From assembly GCA_910577835.1 (NCBI GenBank), contig CAJTOU010000016.1, forward strand, positions 1-64,000: a DNA stretch of 64,000 nt, in the 5' to 3' direction. A program made the translations under genes and the position numbers. Below are positions 45,198 to 54,595 of this stretch, piece by piece. Within the stretch, counting starts at the first letter, position 1, and each line of letters starts with the position of its first letter. Below the pieces are notes generated by a model, which saw nothing but the letters and a program-made list of their open reading frames with translations, was not told where the DNA came from and did no database searches. This DNA is from an uncultured Lachnospiraceae bacterium. Lineage in GTDB: Bacteria > Bacillota_A > Clostridia > Lachnospirales > Lachnospiraceae.

Positions 45198-45929
45198 ATG
45201 CAGGATTTAGAAAAGGATTTGACAGAAGAAATCAGAAGTCAAATGAAAAATATAACTATACCACGTGAATTTTTGTTAGAGGCAGAAAATATAGAGGGGT
45301 TATTATTATATTACAGCTATGCGATTAAAGAGGTACGTGCAAAGCTGGAAATACTGAACGACGAGCTGGCATTTAAAACAAAAAGAAATCCAATTGAGTC
45401 AATTGAATCAAGAGTAAAAAAGCCGGCAAGTATTATAGAAAAATTAAAGAGAAAAAAATATCCGGTAACAGTGGAGTCGGCATTTATAAATCTTCGGGAT
45501 ATCGCCGGAGTAAGAGTGATTTGTTCCTTTATCGAGGATATTTATGATATTGCCAATATGTTTTTAAAGCAGGATGATATTACACTTGTGGAATGTAAGG
45601 ACTACATAAAGAAACCGAAAGACAACGGGTATCGTTCTCTTCATTTGATTGTAATGGTTCCGGTATATTTGTCTGACAGAACTCTGAAATTGAATGTGGA
45701 AGTGCAGATTCGTACAATGGCAATGGATTTCTGGGCAGCACTGGAACATCAGGCGAATTATAAAAAGGGAATCGAAGGAATCGATGAGCTTATTGTAGAA
45801 CTGACAGAATGTGCCAATATTATTAATCAGACAGATATGAGGATGCAGGATATTTATCATCGAATTAAAAATGTTGAACAGACAAACAGAATGGAAATGC
45901 AGAATTCTGTAAGAAGGATTGCACAGTGA
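45198..45929 (+). CDS. Small alarmone synthetase (GTP pyrophosphokinase, RelQ-type)
   Basis: A 243-residue single-domain RelA/SpoT-type synthetase. It has FINLRDIAGVRVICSF (substrate loop region), KDNGYRSLHLIV and VEVQIRTMAMDFWAALEHQ with the catalytic Glu region, as in RelQ/YjbM; no hydrolase HD domain or regulatory C-terminal domain. It would make (p)ppGpp under stress. Four-base overlap with the pseudouridine synthase gene. Confidence 0.9.
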   Translation: MQDLEKDLTEEIRSQMKNITIPREFLLEAENIEGLLLYYSYAIKEVRAKLEILNDELAFKTKRNPIESIESRVKKPASIIEKLKRKKYPVTVESAFINLRDIAGVRVICSFIEDIYDIANMFLKQDDITLVECKDYIKKPKDNGYRSLHLIVMVPVYLSDRTLKLNVEVQIRTMAMDFWAALEHQANYKKGIEGIDELIVELTECANIINQTDMRMQDIYHRIKNVEQTNRMEMQNSVRRIAQ

Positions 45930-46651
45930 AATTAAATATCTTATATGAAGACGGGGACATTATAGTATGCTTAAAGCCTGCGGGAATCGCTTCGCAGAAT
46001 GAGCGGGGATTTTATGAGGATATGACAGGCATACTTATGAATTATCAGAAGAAAAACGGAATAGCAGCGCCATATGTCGGAGTGGTACATAGATTGGATA
46101 AAATGGTAGGCGGTGTCATGGTTTATGCAAAACACAAGCAGGCAGCCGCAAAATTGTCACAGCAGATAACAGCAGGTCAAATGGAAAAAAAGTATTATGC
46201 AGTTATTTGCCATGGGGAATCAGCTATGAAAATAGAAACGTGCGGAATTATGACAGATTATTTGGTCAGGGATGGCAGAACCAATACTTCCAGAGTTTCA
46301 GATAAAAATGATAAAATGTCAAAACGTGCGGAATTAAGATATAATATTCTGGAAACCAAAACGATATTGTTTGGCGATGGAACACAGGACATATTTTCGT
46401 TGGCAGATATTACACTTCTGACAGGGCGACATCACCAAATCAGAGTACAGTTTGCATCCAGAAATATGCCATTATATGGAGATATGAAATATAATAATAT
46501 GAAATATAACAAATACCATTGCGAGGAGATGAAGCAGAAGGGACCTGCCCTTTTTTCTTACAGCATCGGCTTTATACATCCTGTTACAGGAAAGGAGATG
46601 AGTTTTGAGAGTAAGCCTTCGGAGGGAATTTTTGCAGAATTTGAAAAATAA
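45926..46651 (+). CDS. RluA-family pseudouridine synthase
   Basis: A 241-residue RNA pseudouridine synthase. It starts at GTG 45926 (stop and start overlap the previous gene). The catalytic Asp lies in VVHRLDKMVGGVMVYAK, where many relatives have HRLDxxTSG; GRHHQIRVQFA is the RluA motif III. No N-terminal S4 domain. Target RNA unknown. Confidence 0.88.
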   Translation: MKLNILYEDGDIIVCLKPAGIASQNERGFYEDMTGILMNYQKKNGIAAPYVGVVHRLDKMVGGVMVYAKHKQAAAKLSQQITAGQMEKKYYAVICHGESAMKIETCGIMTDYLVRDGRTNTSRVSDKNDKMSKRAELRYNILETKTILFGDGTQDIFSLADITLLTGRHHQIRVQFASRNMPLYGDMKYNNMKYNKYHCEEMKQKGPALFSYSIGFIHPVTGKEMSFESKPSEGIFAEFEK

Positions 46652-46767
46652 AGTAATTTCAAAAAATTTGCAGAGAAATTTTCTGTGAAGTAAAATAAAA
46701 AATATTAAATTCGTCAATACTTATAGTGAGTAGCAGGCAAATATGAATTTGTGAAAGCGGAGTTGAA

Positions 46768-47820
46768 ATGGAATTTAAAATAAGTGACGAAAAGAAAGAA
46801 AAAATAAAAATATTGGTGATTCCAGCAGGATGTATGCTGGTATTCTATCTGTTTTTTAGATATATTTTTCCATTAATATGGCCATTAGCGGCAGCCGCCG
46901 CTCTGGCCATTCTGTTATATCCCGTTGTGAGATTTCTTCACAAGAAATTCAGAATAAATAAAATCATTGGTACAATTTTTATACTTCTTTTACTAACGGT
47001 TCTTCTTGGAATCGTTTCAGCTATTATAGTGGAAAAATTAATTACACAGCTTACCCTTTTTGTGGATAATTTCAGCTATTATCAGGATTCAGCCAATCAT
47101 ATAGTTGAGGATGTCTGTCAGTATGTGGAGCATATGTTTGGTATGGAAGATGGATGTGTTCTTGATTTTATCAATGTTGAAATCAATGAGTTTATTACAG
47201 AAATGAAAAATAAGGTGATGCATTTTCTTATTGGAACCTCTATTCCGGCTGTACGCAGTGTAATTGATGTAATAATTGCGGCAGCGTTTGTTGTTGTAGT
47301 ATTTTTTCTGATTATGAAAGATATGGAAAAAATAAAAAGAAGTGTGAAAAATTCTACTTTTGGTACAGAGCTTACCTTTTTTTATCGAAGGTCCATGGTA
47401 GTATTTAAGGCTTATATAAAGGCTCAGTTTATTATTATGATAATTGTGGCGGCAATAAGTGTGCTTGGGCTTACGTTTTCTGGTAACAAGTATGCGTGGC
47501 TGATTGGAGTGAGTGTGGGAGTTTTGGATGCACTGCCGCTTTTTGGAGCGGGGGTGATATTGGTGCCGATTACGCTGCTGGCGTTGATTAACGGGAATTT
47601 AATTCGGGCGGCGATTGTATTTACTACGTTTATTGCATGTTATTTTGTAAGGGAGTTTCTGGAGCCTAAGTTGATGGGGGATAAGATGGGAGTAAATCCT
47701 ATTATGACGCTGGTGGGAATTTATGTAGGATATAAGCTGTTTGGGTTTTGGGGAATGTTTGCGGGGGCACTGACGGTGATATTTTTGATGGATGTGGTGA
47801 AAATGGTGAAGGGGAAATAA
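46768..47820 (+). CDS. AI-2E family transporter
   Basis: A 350-residue protein with about eight membrane segments and a central extracytoplasmic stretch (residues ~80-155). The conserved blocks YAWLIGVSVGVLDALPLFG and REFLEPKLMGDKMGVNPIM are typical of the YdiK/PerM/AI-2E transporter family, whose substrates vary (autoinducer-2, ions); only the family can be given. The coding strand becomes Gly/GG-rich near its end. Probably transcribed alone. Confidence 0.92.
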   Translation: MEFKISDEKKEKIKILVIPAGCMLVFYLFFRYIFPLIWPLAAAAALAILLYPVVRFLHKKFRINKIIGTIFILLLLTVLLGIVSAIIVEKLITQLTLFVDNFSYYQDSANHIVEDVCQYVEHMFGMEDGCVLDFINVEINEFITEMKNKVMHFLIGTSIPAVRSVIDVIIAAAFVVVVFFLIMKDMEKIKRSVKNSTFGTELTFFYRRSMVVFKAYIKAQFIIMIIVAAISVLGLTFSGNKYAWLIGVSVGVLDALPLFGAGVILVPITLLALINGNLIRAAIVFTTFIACYFVREFLEPKLMGDKMGVNPIMTLVGIYVGYKLFGFWGMFAGALTVIFLMDVVKMVKGK

Positions 47821-47848
47821 AGTGGGAGGAAGGTTGAATTTGAGGGAC

Positions 47849-48086
47849 GCAGTGGGGAGTTTCAGAGGTGCTGCGATTCCCGCTGCGCAGTTTAGAAGCT
47901 CTAATCGTCTGGGATTTTGCTAAAAGCATCTGTGTCAGAGGCCAACTCGCCTTGAGATTCTTCACAGATTGAAGTTTTTTGAGGCTCAAACAGTGCCTCT
48001 GCCCAGATAACGCAGAATCTCAGACGATAAGAGCTTCTACAACTGCTTTGCAGGGAACCGCAGCACCTCTGAAACTCCCCATTGCT
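47849..48086 (+). repeat. Long palindromic element H1 (~238 bp hairpin with conserved loop)
   Basis: Nearly full-length arms pair: outer GGGGAGTTTCAGAGGTGCTG with CAGCACCTCTGAAACTCCCC, middle AGAAGCTCT with AGAGCTTCT, and TCAGAGGC with GCCTCTG near the loop. The apical loop (about 47943-47994) holds AACTCGCCTTGA (47944) and CTCAAACA. Element H2 carries the same loop motif in reverse orientation. Confidence 0.85.
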
Positions 48087-48247
48087 GATTTCAAATAGAT
48101 ATACAAATAATTCTGATTTGAAGTGTAATTTCAAGTACAAAGATAAATAACCATAAAATTAATCTTGCTGTAAACGAACCCTGATTCAAAGTACACAAAA
48201 CAACTTCAAAAAACATGGAAAACAATGTTAATTTGAAGCACAGCAAA

Positions 48248-48479
48248 GAAATGAAAAGGAGAAGGAGCGGGTTCCCTATGAAATGACCTTTGGAGATTCT
48301 TGGCTTTTGGGATTTCGCGTTATTTCTGTCAAGGGGATTGTCTGAGCCGCTGCAAATATCAGTTAATGAAATCTTTCAAGGCGAGTTATCCCCTTGGCAG
48401 AAATGTTTTTAGCGCAATTCCGAAAGCCTAGAATTTCAAGGTCATGTAATGGGAACCAAGCCCTTCTCCTTTTCATTTC
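48248..48479 (-). repeat. Long palindromic element H2 (~232 bp hairpin, related to H1)
   Basis: Outer arms GAAATGAAAAGGAGAAGG and CCTTCTCCTTTTCATTTC pair, then GGTTCCC with GGGAACC, and AAGGGGAT with ATCCCCTT at the loop. The loop (48339-48387) read on the minus strand gives AACTCGCCTTGA and CTCAGACA in the same places as in H1. The upper stems also share GCTAAAA and AATAACGC, while the outer stems are unrelated. Confidence 0.85.
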
Positions 48480-48606
48480 CCCGTGTCCTTCATATAATCC
48501 CTCTCCCCTTCATGTTTTTATAAAAACTTAACTATGCATAAGTTTCATAATATGCTATACTAAAACTAATCATTACAGACATTTTTTAAATAATAACGGT
48601 GAAAAT

Positions 48607-50088
48607 ATGAAATATAGTACAAGATTAAAGGCATCTTTTATCATCATCATACTTTTCCCCATTCTTCTTATCATTATGAGCCACAGTATGTTTGGAAAAT
48701 CTCAGATAGAAGCGATAGAAAGAAATTACGGGATTAATATGAACGGCTATAAAAACTGGTTTGATACTACCATGGTAATGGATAAAATTTCAAAAGAGAA
48801 AGAAAAAACAATTCAGCAGGCTATTTCAGACGGAAAATTTGATAACGATTATATTTCCTATGCAGAAAAGTTAAATTCAGAGCTTGAAAAGGTATTTTCC
48901 TATCTGGTGGTATACGATAATGAAAAATTTACCTATATTGGAATTCCTAATGAAATTTCCTCAGAAATATTGATTGAGCTGCCGGCAATTTCAGGAAAAA
49001 ATGAATTGTGGGGAAAGGCTTTTCTGCTTGGAGAAACAGAGAAATTTCTTGTTTATCCAAATTATCTGGAGCACAGAGACGGGACTCATGGGATTATTTA
49101 TCTGCTGGCAGAAACAAATCGTATGCTGCCGGAGGTAAAAGGGTATCTTATGGAATTTCGATTTATAAGTATTATCATTATTGTGCTTATGCTGATTTGT
49201 CTTGCGATTTGGGCAAATAAATGTTTTTTTCGGCCAATGCGCAAATTGAAACGGGCAACACAGCGTATCTCTGAAGGAAGTCTGGATTGCAGAGTAGAAG
49301 AGGAATATGAGGGAGAATTTGACGGGCTTTGCAGAGATTTTGAAAGCATGAGGATTCATTTAAAAGATGCCATTGATGATAAGATGAAGTATGAAAATGA
49401 GACAAAGGAGCTGATTAGCAATATTTCCCATGATTTAAAGACACCTCTGACAGCGATTAAGGGTTATGTGGAAGGGATTATGGATGGTGTGGCAGATACG
49501 CCGGAGAAGATGAACCGGTATATCAGAACAATTTATAATAAGGCAAATGATATGGAGAAGCTGATTGGAGAGCTTACGCTGTATTCTAAAATCGATGCAA
49601 ATGATATTCCCTATCATTTTATTAAAATTAATGTAAAAGAGTATTTTGATGATTGTGTGGAGGATGTACGGACAGAGCTGGAAAGTCAGAATTTTGTGTT
49701 ATCTTATTTTAATTATATAAAGCCGGAGGTCTGTATGATGGCGGACCCTGAACAGCTTCACAGAGTTATTAACAATATTATCAGCAATTCTTTAAAATAT
49801 AATAATAAAGAGAAGGGTGTAATTAATATTCGTGTGCGGGAGGAAAAAGAATATATTCATGTTGAGATAGAGGATAATGGAAAAGGTGTAACGCCAAAGG
49901 AGGCGGAGCATATTTTTGAACGGTTTTACAGAACGGATTCTTCGAGAAATTCACATACAGGCGGGAGTGGAATCGGGCTGTCGATTGTAAAGAAGATTGT
50001 GGAAGACCACGGAGGAGCGATATGGGCAGCGGGAAATAAGAATGTGGGATTGACCATGCATATGATGTTGAAAAAAGAAAATAAATAA
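48607..50088 (+). CDS. Sensor histidine kinase
   Basis: A 493-residue two-TM kinase: TM1 ~8-26, an extracytoplasmic sensor segment, TM2 ~181-203, HAMP ~205-255, HisKA with the phosphoacceptor His in NISHDLKTPLTAIKGYVEG, N box NNIISNSLKY, and G boxes EDNGKG and HTGGSGIGLSIV. Signal unknown. It directly precedes an OmpR-type regulator, its likely partner. Confidence 0.94.
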   Translation: MKYSTRLKASFIIIILFPILLIIMSHSMFGKSQIEAIERNYGINMNGYKNWFDTTMVMDKISKEKEKTIQQAISDGKFDNDYISYAEKLNSELEKVFSYLVVYDNEKFTYIGIPNEISSEILIELPAISGKNELWGKAFLLGETEKFLVYPNYLEHRDGTHGIIYLLAETNRMLPEVKGYLMEFRFISIIIIVLMLICLAIWANKCFFRPMRKLKRATQRISEGSLDCRVEEEYEGEFDGLCRDFESMRIHLKDAIDDKMKYENETKELISNISHDLKTPLTAIKGYVEGIMDGVADTPEKMNRYIRTIYNKANDMEKLIGELTLYSKIDANDIPYHFIKINVKEYFDDCVEDVRTELESQNFVLSYFNYIKPEVCMMADPEQLHRVINNIISNSLKYNNKEKGVINIRVREEKEYIHVEIEDNGKGVTPKEAEHIFERFYRTDSSRNSHTGGSGIGLSIVKKIVEDHGGAIWAAGNKNVGLTMHMMLKKENK

Positions 50089-50106
50089 AATCAGATGGAG
50101 GATAAA

Positions 50107-50805
50107 ATGGATAACAAAAAGAAGATATTAATTGTGGAAGATGAGGAGAGTATTGCGGAGCTGGAAAAGGATTATCTGGAAATAAATGGGTTTGAAGTGG
50201 TGATAGAAACAGAAGGAACTTCTGCACTGAAAAGAACAGATGAAGAAGAGTTTGATATGTTTATTCTGGACCTTATGCTTCCCGGAATAGACGGGTTTGA
50301 GATATGTAAGAATATCAGAGAAAAGAGTGATAAACCGGTGCTTATGGTGTCGGCGAAAAAAGATGATATTGATAAAATAAGAGGACTAGGGCTCGGTGCA
50401 GATGATTATGTGACAAAGCCGTTTAGTCCGAGCGAGCTGGTGGCACGTGTAAATGCACATATGGCAAGGTATGAAAGGCTGATAGGAAGAAAAGAAGAAC
50501 TGAATGATATTATAGAAATACGTGGAGTTAAAATTGACAAAACGGCAAGACGTGTGTATGTGAATGATGAGGAAAAGATGCTGACAACAAAGGAGTTTGA
50601 TTTGCTTACCTTTTTGGCAGCTCATCCAAATCATGTGTATACAAAAGAGGAGCTGTTTAAAGAAATCTGGGATATGGAGTCTATTGGCGATATTGCTACT
50701 GTGACTGTGCATATTAAAAAGATACGGGAAAAGATAGAGGTTGATACATCAAAGCCACAATATATTGAAACTATATGGGGAGTAGGATATCGTTTTAAGA
50801 TTTGA
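50107..50805 (+). CDS. OmpR-family response regulator
   Basis: A 232-residue regulator with a receiver domain (KKILIVEDEESIAELEKDY, phosphoacceptor Asp in FDMFILDLMLPGIDG, KP in VTKPFSP) and a C-terminal winged helix (LTTKEFDLLTFLAAHPNHVY, VTVHIKKIREKIE). ATG 50107 is chosen because GGAGG lies at 50098; an ATG at 50095 would overlap that site. Paired with the upstream kinase. Confidence 0.95.
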   Translation: MDNKKKILIVEDEESIAELEKDYLEINGFEVVIETEGTSALKRTDEEEFDMFILDLMLPGIDGFEICKNIREKSDKPVLMVSAKKDDIDKIRGLGLGADDYVTKPFSPSELVARVNAHMARYERLIGRKEELNDIIEIRGVKIDKTARRVYVNDEEKMLTTKEFDLLTFLAAHPNHVYTKEELFKEIWDMESIGDIATVTVHIKKIREKIEVDTSKPQYIETIWGVGYRFKI

Positions 50806-50841
50806 AAATGTATTGTGTTGTACACAGTCAGGAGGAAAAAA

Positions 50842-51447
50842 ATGGGGAAACAATACTGGAAACCTGGGAATATGCTGTATCCTCTGCCGGCAGTGATGGT
50901 GAGTTGTCAGAGGTCAGAAGAAAAACCAAATATCATTACCGTAGCATGGAGCGGCACCATCAATACCAATCTGCCCATGCTTTATATATCTGTGCGCAAA
51001 TCCAGATATTCTTATGATATTATAAAGGAAACCAAAGAATTTGTGGTGAATCTTGTTACAAAGGAGCTGGTATTTGCAGCAGATTATTGCGGGGTACGCT
51101 CTGGCAGAGATGTGGATAAATTTAGTCAGATGAAACTTACACCTCTGCCATCTCAGACTATAAAAGCACCGGGAATTTTGCAGAGTCCGGTAAATATCGA
51201 GTGTAAAGTGAAGGAAATTTTGGCTCTTGGAAGTCATGATATGTTTCTTTCAGAAGTAACCAGTGTTACTGTGGATGATAAATATATGGATAAAAATGGA
51301 AAGTTTCATCTAAATAATTCCGGACTTGCTGTATATTCTCATGGGGAATATTTTGAACTTGGAGAAAGGCTTGGAAAGTTTGGCTATTCGGTGCAAAAGC
51401 CGGTAACAAAGAAAAGAAGGCATAAAGGAGATGTTTATGAAAATTGA
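50842..51447 (+). CDS. Flavin reductase-like (flavoredoxin family) protein
   Basis: A 201-residue FMN-binding split-barrel protein (flavin reductase-like family). It has PAVMVSCQRSEEKPNIITVA with ITVAWSGTINTNLPMLYISV, ETKEFVVNLVTKELV, GVRSGRDVDKFSQMKLTPLP and GSHDMFLSEVTSV. Such proteins bind FMN and reduce or use flavin. ATG 50842 is chosen because AGGAGG precedes it. It overlaps the OLD-family gene by 11 bp. Confidence 0.88.
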   Translation: MGKQYWKPGNMLYPLPAVMVSCQRSEEKPNIITVAWSGTINTNLPMLYISVRKSRYSYDIIKETKEFVVNLVTKELVFAADYCGVRSGRDVDKFSQMKLTPLPSQTIKAPGILQSPVNIECKVKEILALGSHDMFLSEVTSVTVDDKYMDKNGKFHLNNSGLAVYSHGEYFELGERLGKFGYSVQKPVTKKRRHKGDVYEN

Positions 51448-53218
51448 TTCTTTATACATAGAAAATTTTAAATCCATTCAAAGTGTAAATATTCAGGAAA
51501 TTGACAATGCTTTTATTTTAGTTGGCAAAAATAATACTGGTAAAAGCTCTGTAATCGATGCCATCAGAGCGGTGTTTGGAGAATATACCATTCGCAAAGA
51601 GCATTTTATGGATTCCATGAAAAGTGTGATTATTAAAATCACCCTGTCACAGCCTCTTGTAAAATCCGAGGGTAAAACAGAGACAGAACATGTTATGCTT
51701 CGAAGTGTTATATATAAGGTAACACCGGATGGAAAAAAATTCTATATAGATGAGGATGGCATTAGTGAGGAAATGCCGGAATATCTGCCAAGACTTTATT
51801 ATATTGACCATCGAAGGAATCTGAAGGAATTTCAGGAGGCTCTTTTAAATCTTCAGGGAGATGAGTCAGTAGCGTTTTTAACGGAAAAGAAATGTTACTA
51901 TGAAGAGAGGAGCTGTGACCAGTGCTTTCGATGTATTGCGGAAATTGAAAAAAAGTCGGGAGAAGAGATGAATGTATTTGAGATGGCTAGGCTTATGGAA
52001 TATCGTCTTTATAAAATGAATCTGGACAGATTTTCAGACAATGTAAATAAATATTTAAAGAAAAACGGAATGATGTCGCATAAAGTGAAATATGAGATTG
52101 ATTTTGATACAGACAGTCTGCTGAATTTTGATACAATTGTTTATCAGGAGGACCGTGGAATACGGGGAAATCTGTCTACACTTGGAGCAGGCAGCAAAAG
52201 CATTTATCTGCTGTCGCTTCTGGAGGCCTATACGGAGGAAAACAGCAAAGACCCGGGGATTATTATGATAGAGGACCCGGAAATGTTTCTGCATCCACAG
52301 TTGCAAAAAACAGCGAGTGAAATTCTGTATCGTTTTTCAAAGAAAAATCAGATGATATTTTCTACTTATTCTCCAAATATGATTTTTAATTTTTCCTCCA
52401 AACAGATTAAACAGGTGGTAATAGATGAAGAACTGCATACCTGTGTACAGGAAAATGTAGATATTGATATTATTCTGGATGACCTTGGATATTCGGCAAA
52501 TGACCTTATGAATGTGAGCTTTGTATTTATTGTGGAGGGGAAGCAGGATAGAAACAGACTTCCGCTGCTTTTGGAAAAGTATTATTCGGAAATCAGAGAT
52601 GATGAAGGGAATTTAAAGCGGATTACGATTGTGACTACGAATAGCTGTACAAATATAAAGACCTATGCAAATTTAAAGTATATTAATAAATTGTATTTAA
52701 AGGACCAGTTTTTGATGATACGCGACAGTGACGGGAAGAATCCGAAACACTTGACAAAGCAGCTATGCAGTTATTATCGGGAAAGGTCAAAGGAGGAAGG
52801 AACGGATTTACCAAATGTCACACCGAAAAATATATTGATATTAAAGTATTATTCATTTGAAAATTATTTTCTGGACCCGTCGACTATGGTAAAGATAGGG
52901 GTACTTAAGTCGGAGGAACAATTTTATGATATTTTGTATAAAAAATATAAGGAATATCTTTATCGTCTGCCTTCAATGAAAAGACTGATTCGTACGAAAA
53001 ATGTAAGAATAAATAATAAGGAGGATGTGAAAAAAAATATAGAATGGATTAAAATTTATGTCCGTGGTCATAATCTTTATGATATTTTTTATGGAAAATA
53101 CAGAAGTGAGGAGGAAAAAATACTGAAAAAGTATGTGGAAGAAGCGCCGAAGGAAGTGTTTGCAGATATTTTGGAGGCGATTGATTCGTTTGTGTATTTT
53201 GAGAATCGGAAGAAATGA
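51437..53218 (+). CDS. OLD-family ATPase with TOPRIM domain
   Basis: A 593-residue protein. The SMC-like ATPase domain has FILVGKNNTGKSSVIDAIR (Walker A), LGAGSKSIYLLSLL (signature) and IIMIEDPEMFLHPQLQ (Walker B). A TOPRIM domain follows from about residue 360 with FIVEGKQDRN (Glu) and LMIRDSDGKNP (Asp-x-Asp), suggesting a metal-dependent nuclease. A Cys-rich insert CDQCFRC (C-x2-C-x2-C, near 51913-51933, plus Cys just upstream) within the ATPase domain may bind metal. OLD proteins act in phage defence or DNA repair; no helicase partner (GajB) is next to it. ATG 51437 follows AAAGGAG. Confidence 0.86.
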   Translation: MKIDSLYIENFKSIQSVNIQEIDNAFILVGKNNTGKSSVIDAIRAVFGEYTIRKEHFMDSMKSVIIKITLSQPLVKSEGKTETEHVMLRSVIYKVTPDGKKFYIDEDGISEEMPEYLPRLYYIDHRRNLKEFQEALLNLQGDESVAFLTEKKCYYEERSCDQCFRCIAEIEKKSGEEMNVFEMARLMEYRLYKMNLDRFSDNVNKYLKKNGMMSHKVKYEIDFDTDSLLNFDTIVYQEDRGIRGNLSTLGAGSKSIYLLSLLEAYTEENSKDPGIIMIEDPEMFLHPQLQKTASEILYRFSKKNQMIFSTYSPNMIFNFSSKQIKQVVIDEELHTCVQENVDIDIILDDLGYSANDLMNVSFVFIVEGKQDRNRLPLLLEKYYSEIRDDEGNLKRITIVTTNSCTNIKTYANLKYINKLYLKDQFLMIRDSDGKNPKHLTKQLCSYYRERSKEEGTDLPNVTPKNILILKYYSFENYFLDPSTMVKIGVLKSEEQFYDILYKKYKEYLYRLPSMKRLIRTKNVRINNKEDVKKNIEWIKIYVRGHNLYDIFYGKYRSEEEKILKKYVEEAPKEVFADILEAIDSFVYFENRKK

Positions 53219-53254
53219 CCATAAATAAAGTAAGATTTTTCATGATAATAAAAA

Positions 53255-53300
53255 TAAAAAAATAGCAGCAGTATGGCAGAGCATGTCATATTGCTGCTAT
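53255..53300 (-). terminator. Terminator of the DHH gene (minus strand)
   Basis: Arms ATAGCAGCA and TGCTGCTAT (plus strand coordinates 53262 and 53292) flank a loosely paired ATATGACATG region. On the minus strand the hairpin is followed by TTTTTTTATTTT. It may also slow plus-strand transcription from the OLD gene. Confidence 0.75.
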
Positions 53301-53369
53301 CTTTCCGGTTTTGAATATTTGTTTTAAACAATACTTTTAACAGAAATTTAATTTTTATTGACAATAAAC

Positions 53370-54290
53370 TCAAGAATTCGCCATCTCGCAAAGTTCAGCG
53401 AGCATTTTCGGCAATTCTGTCTCCATATTTTCATCTGTAAACTGGCAGGTGCCGACTGCTTTATGTCCACCACCGTTGTACTTGAGCATTAGGCTGCCAA
53501 CATTTATATCACAGGTTCTGTTTAAAATGCTGTAACCGACTGCTGCCGAGCAGCCAAGTCCTCCACGACCGCTGACAATCCATGCAGAAATATTCTGCTC
53601 TGGGTACATGCTGTAAATCATAAAGCGGTTTCCAGTATAGATAGGATTTACATTTCTAAGGTCTGTAATAATTACATTTCCCTCTGTTCTGGTATATTTT
53701 GTCACCATTTCCTTAAACTTTTCCGTCTGCTCATTATATACCTCAATTCTTTCCTGAACATCAGGCAGGGCAAGAATCTCTGCAGTAGTCATAGTACGGC
53801 AGGCATCAATTAATTTTTCCATAAGCTGATAGTTTGAAATTGTAAATTCTCTCCATCTTCCCAGTCCGGTTCTTGGGTCCATAAGAAATCCTACCAGAAT
53901 CCAACCCCGAGGGTTCATTACCTCGTCAATTGTAAGATTGCCGGAATCAACTTTGTCAACCGCTTCCATCATATCGTCAAACTGAGGAAATCTTTCCCTG
54001 CCGCCGTAATACTCATAAATAATTCTAGCACAGGACGGGGTGATGCGGCTTTCGCCCTTGTATTTCCCTTTTAATTCATTTCTCTCATGCTCGCTTGAGT
54101 GATGGTCAAACCACAGACCACAGCCTTCCACAAACGGTACATTTGCCAGACAGTCATTTTCATTGATTTCTACAAGTCCGTCCTGCAAATCCTTTGGATG
54201 TGCGAATTTCCAGCAGTCAATGATACCAGCTTCTTTCAGCAAAGCGCCGCATGCTAATCCGTCAAAATCAGAACGTGTCACTAATCTCAT
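53370..54290 (-). CDS. DHH-family phosphoesterase
   Basis: A 306-residue protein related to exopolyphosphatase/nanoRNase-type DHH phosphoesterases. RLVTRSDFDGLACGALL is the first metal-binding region (DxDG), WFDHHSSEHERN the DHH motif, and SLMLKYNGGGHKAVGTCQF the DHHA1-type GGGH motif. Substrate unknown. ATG 54290 with AGGGAGA upstream is preferred over a start at 54308. Confidence 0.88.
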   Translation of the reverse strand: MRLVTRSDFDGLACGALLKEAGIIDCWKFAHPKDLQDGLVEINENDCLANVPFVEGCGLWFDHHSSEHERNELKGKYKGESRITPSCARIIYEYYGGRERFPQFDDMMEAVDKVDSGNLTIDEVMNPRGWILVGFLMDPRTGLGRWREFTISNYQLMEKLIDACRTMTTAEILALPDVQERIEVYNEQTEKFKEMVTKYTRTEGNVIITDLRNVNPIYTGNRFMIYSMYPEQNISAWIVSGRGGLGCSAAVGYSILNRTCDINVGSLMLKYNGGGHKAVGTCQFTDENMETELPKMLAELCEMANS

Positions 54291-54595
54291 TTGTCTTCTC
54301 CCTTTCACGTAATATTAATTAATATAAAATAAGAATTTATCCACATTATACTACGAAACTGAAAATGTGTCCAGTAAAAATAAAAAATAGAGAGAGCAAC
54401 TCCAGTGGTAAATACAGAGTGATTGCAAATAAATAAACTGCGACAAAATGCTATTTAAATAAAATTTTTCCTCTAATATAGTGAAAAGTTTAAAAATCGA
54501 ATAAGTGTCAAATACAAATAATCATTCATGATAATTAAAAAAGTTTCTCCATATACTAAGATTAACTCAGAAAAATAAAGAAGGAGTTTTCATAA
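54291..54595. other. AT-rich intergenic region between the DHH and XRE genes
   Basis: No gene, terminator or hairpin of note. A TATACT near 54553 could be a -10 element for the XRE gene but lacks a good -35 box. Confidence 0.5.

Noticed and set aside
47849..48479. Insertion sequence or transposase gene in the long palindromic region
   Set aside because: No coherent protein-coding frame is present in either strand; the sequence is explained by two hairpins.
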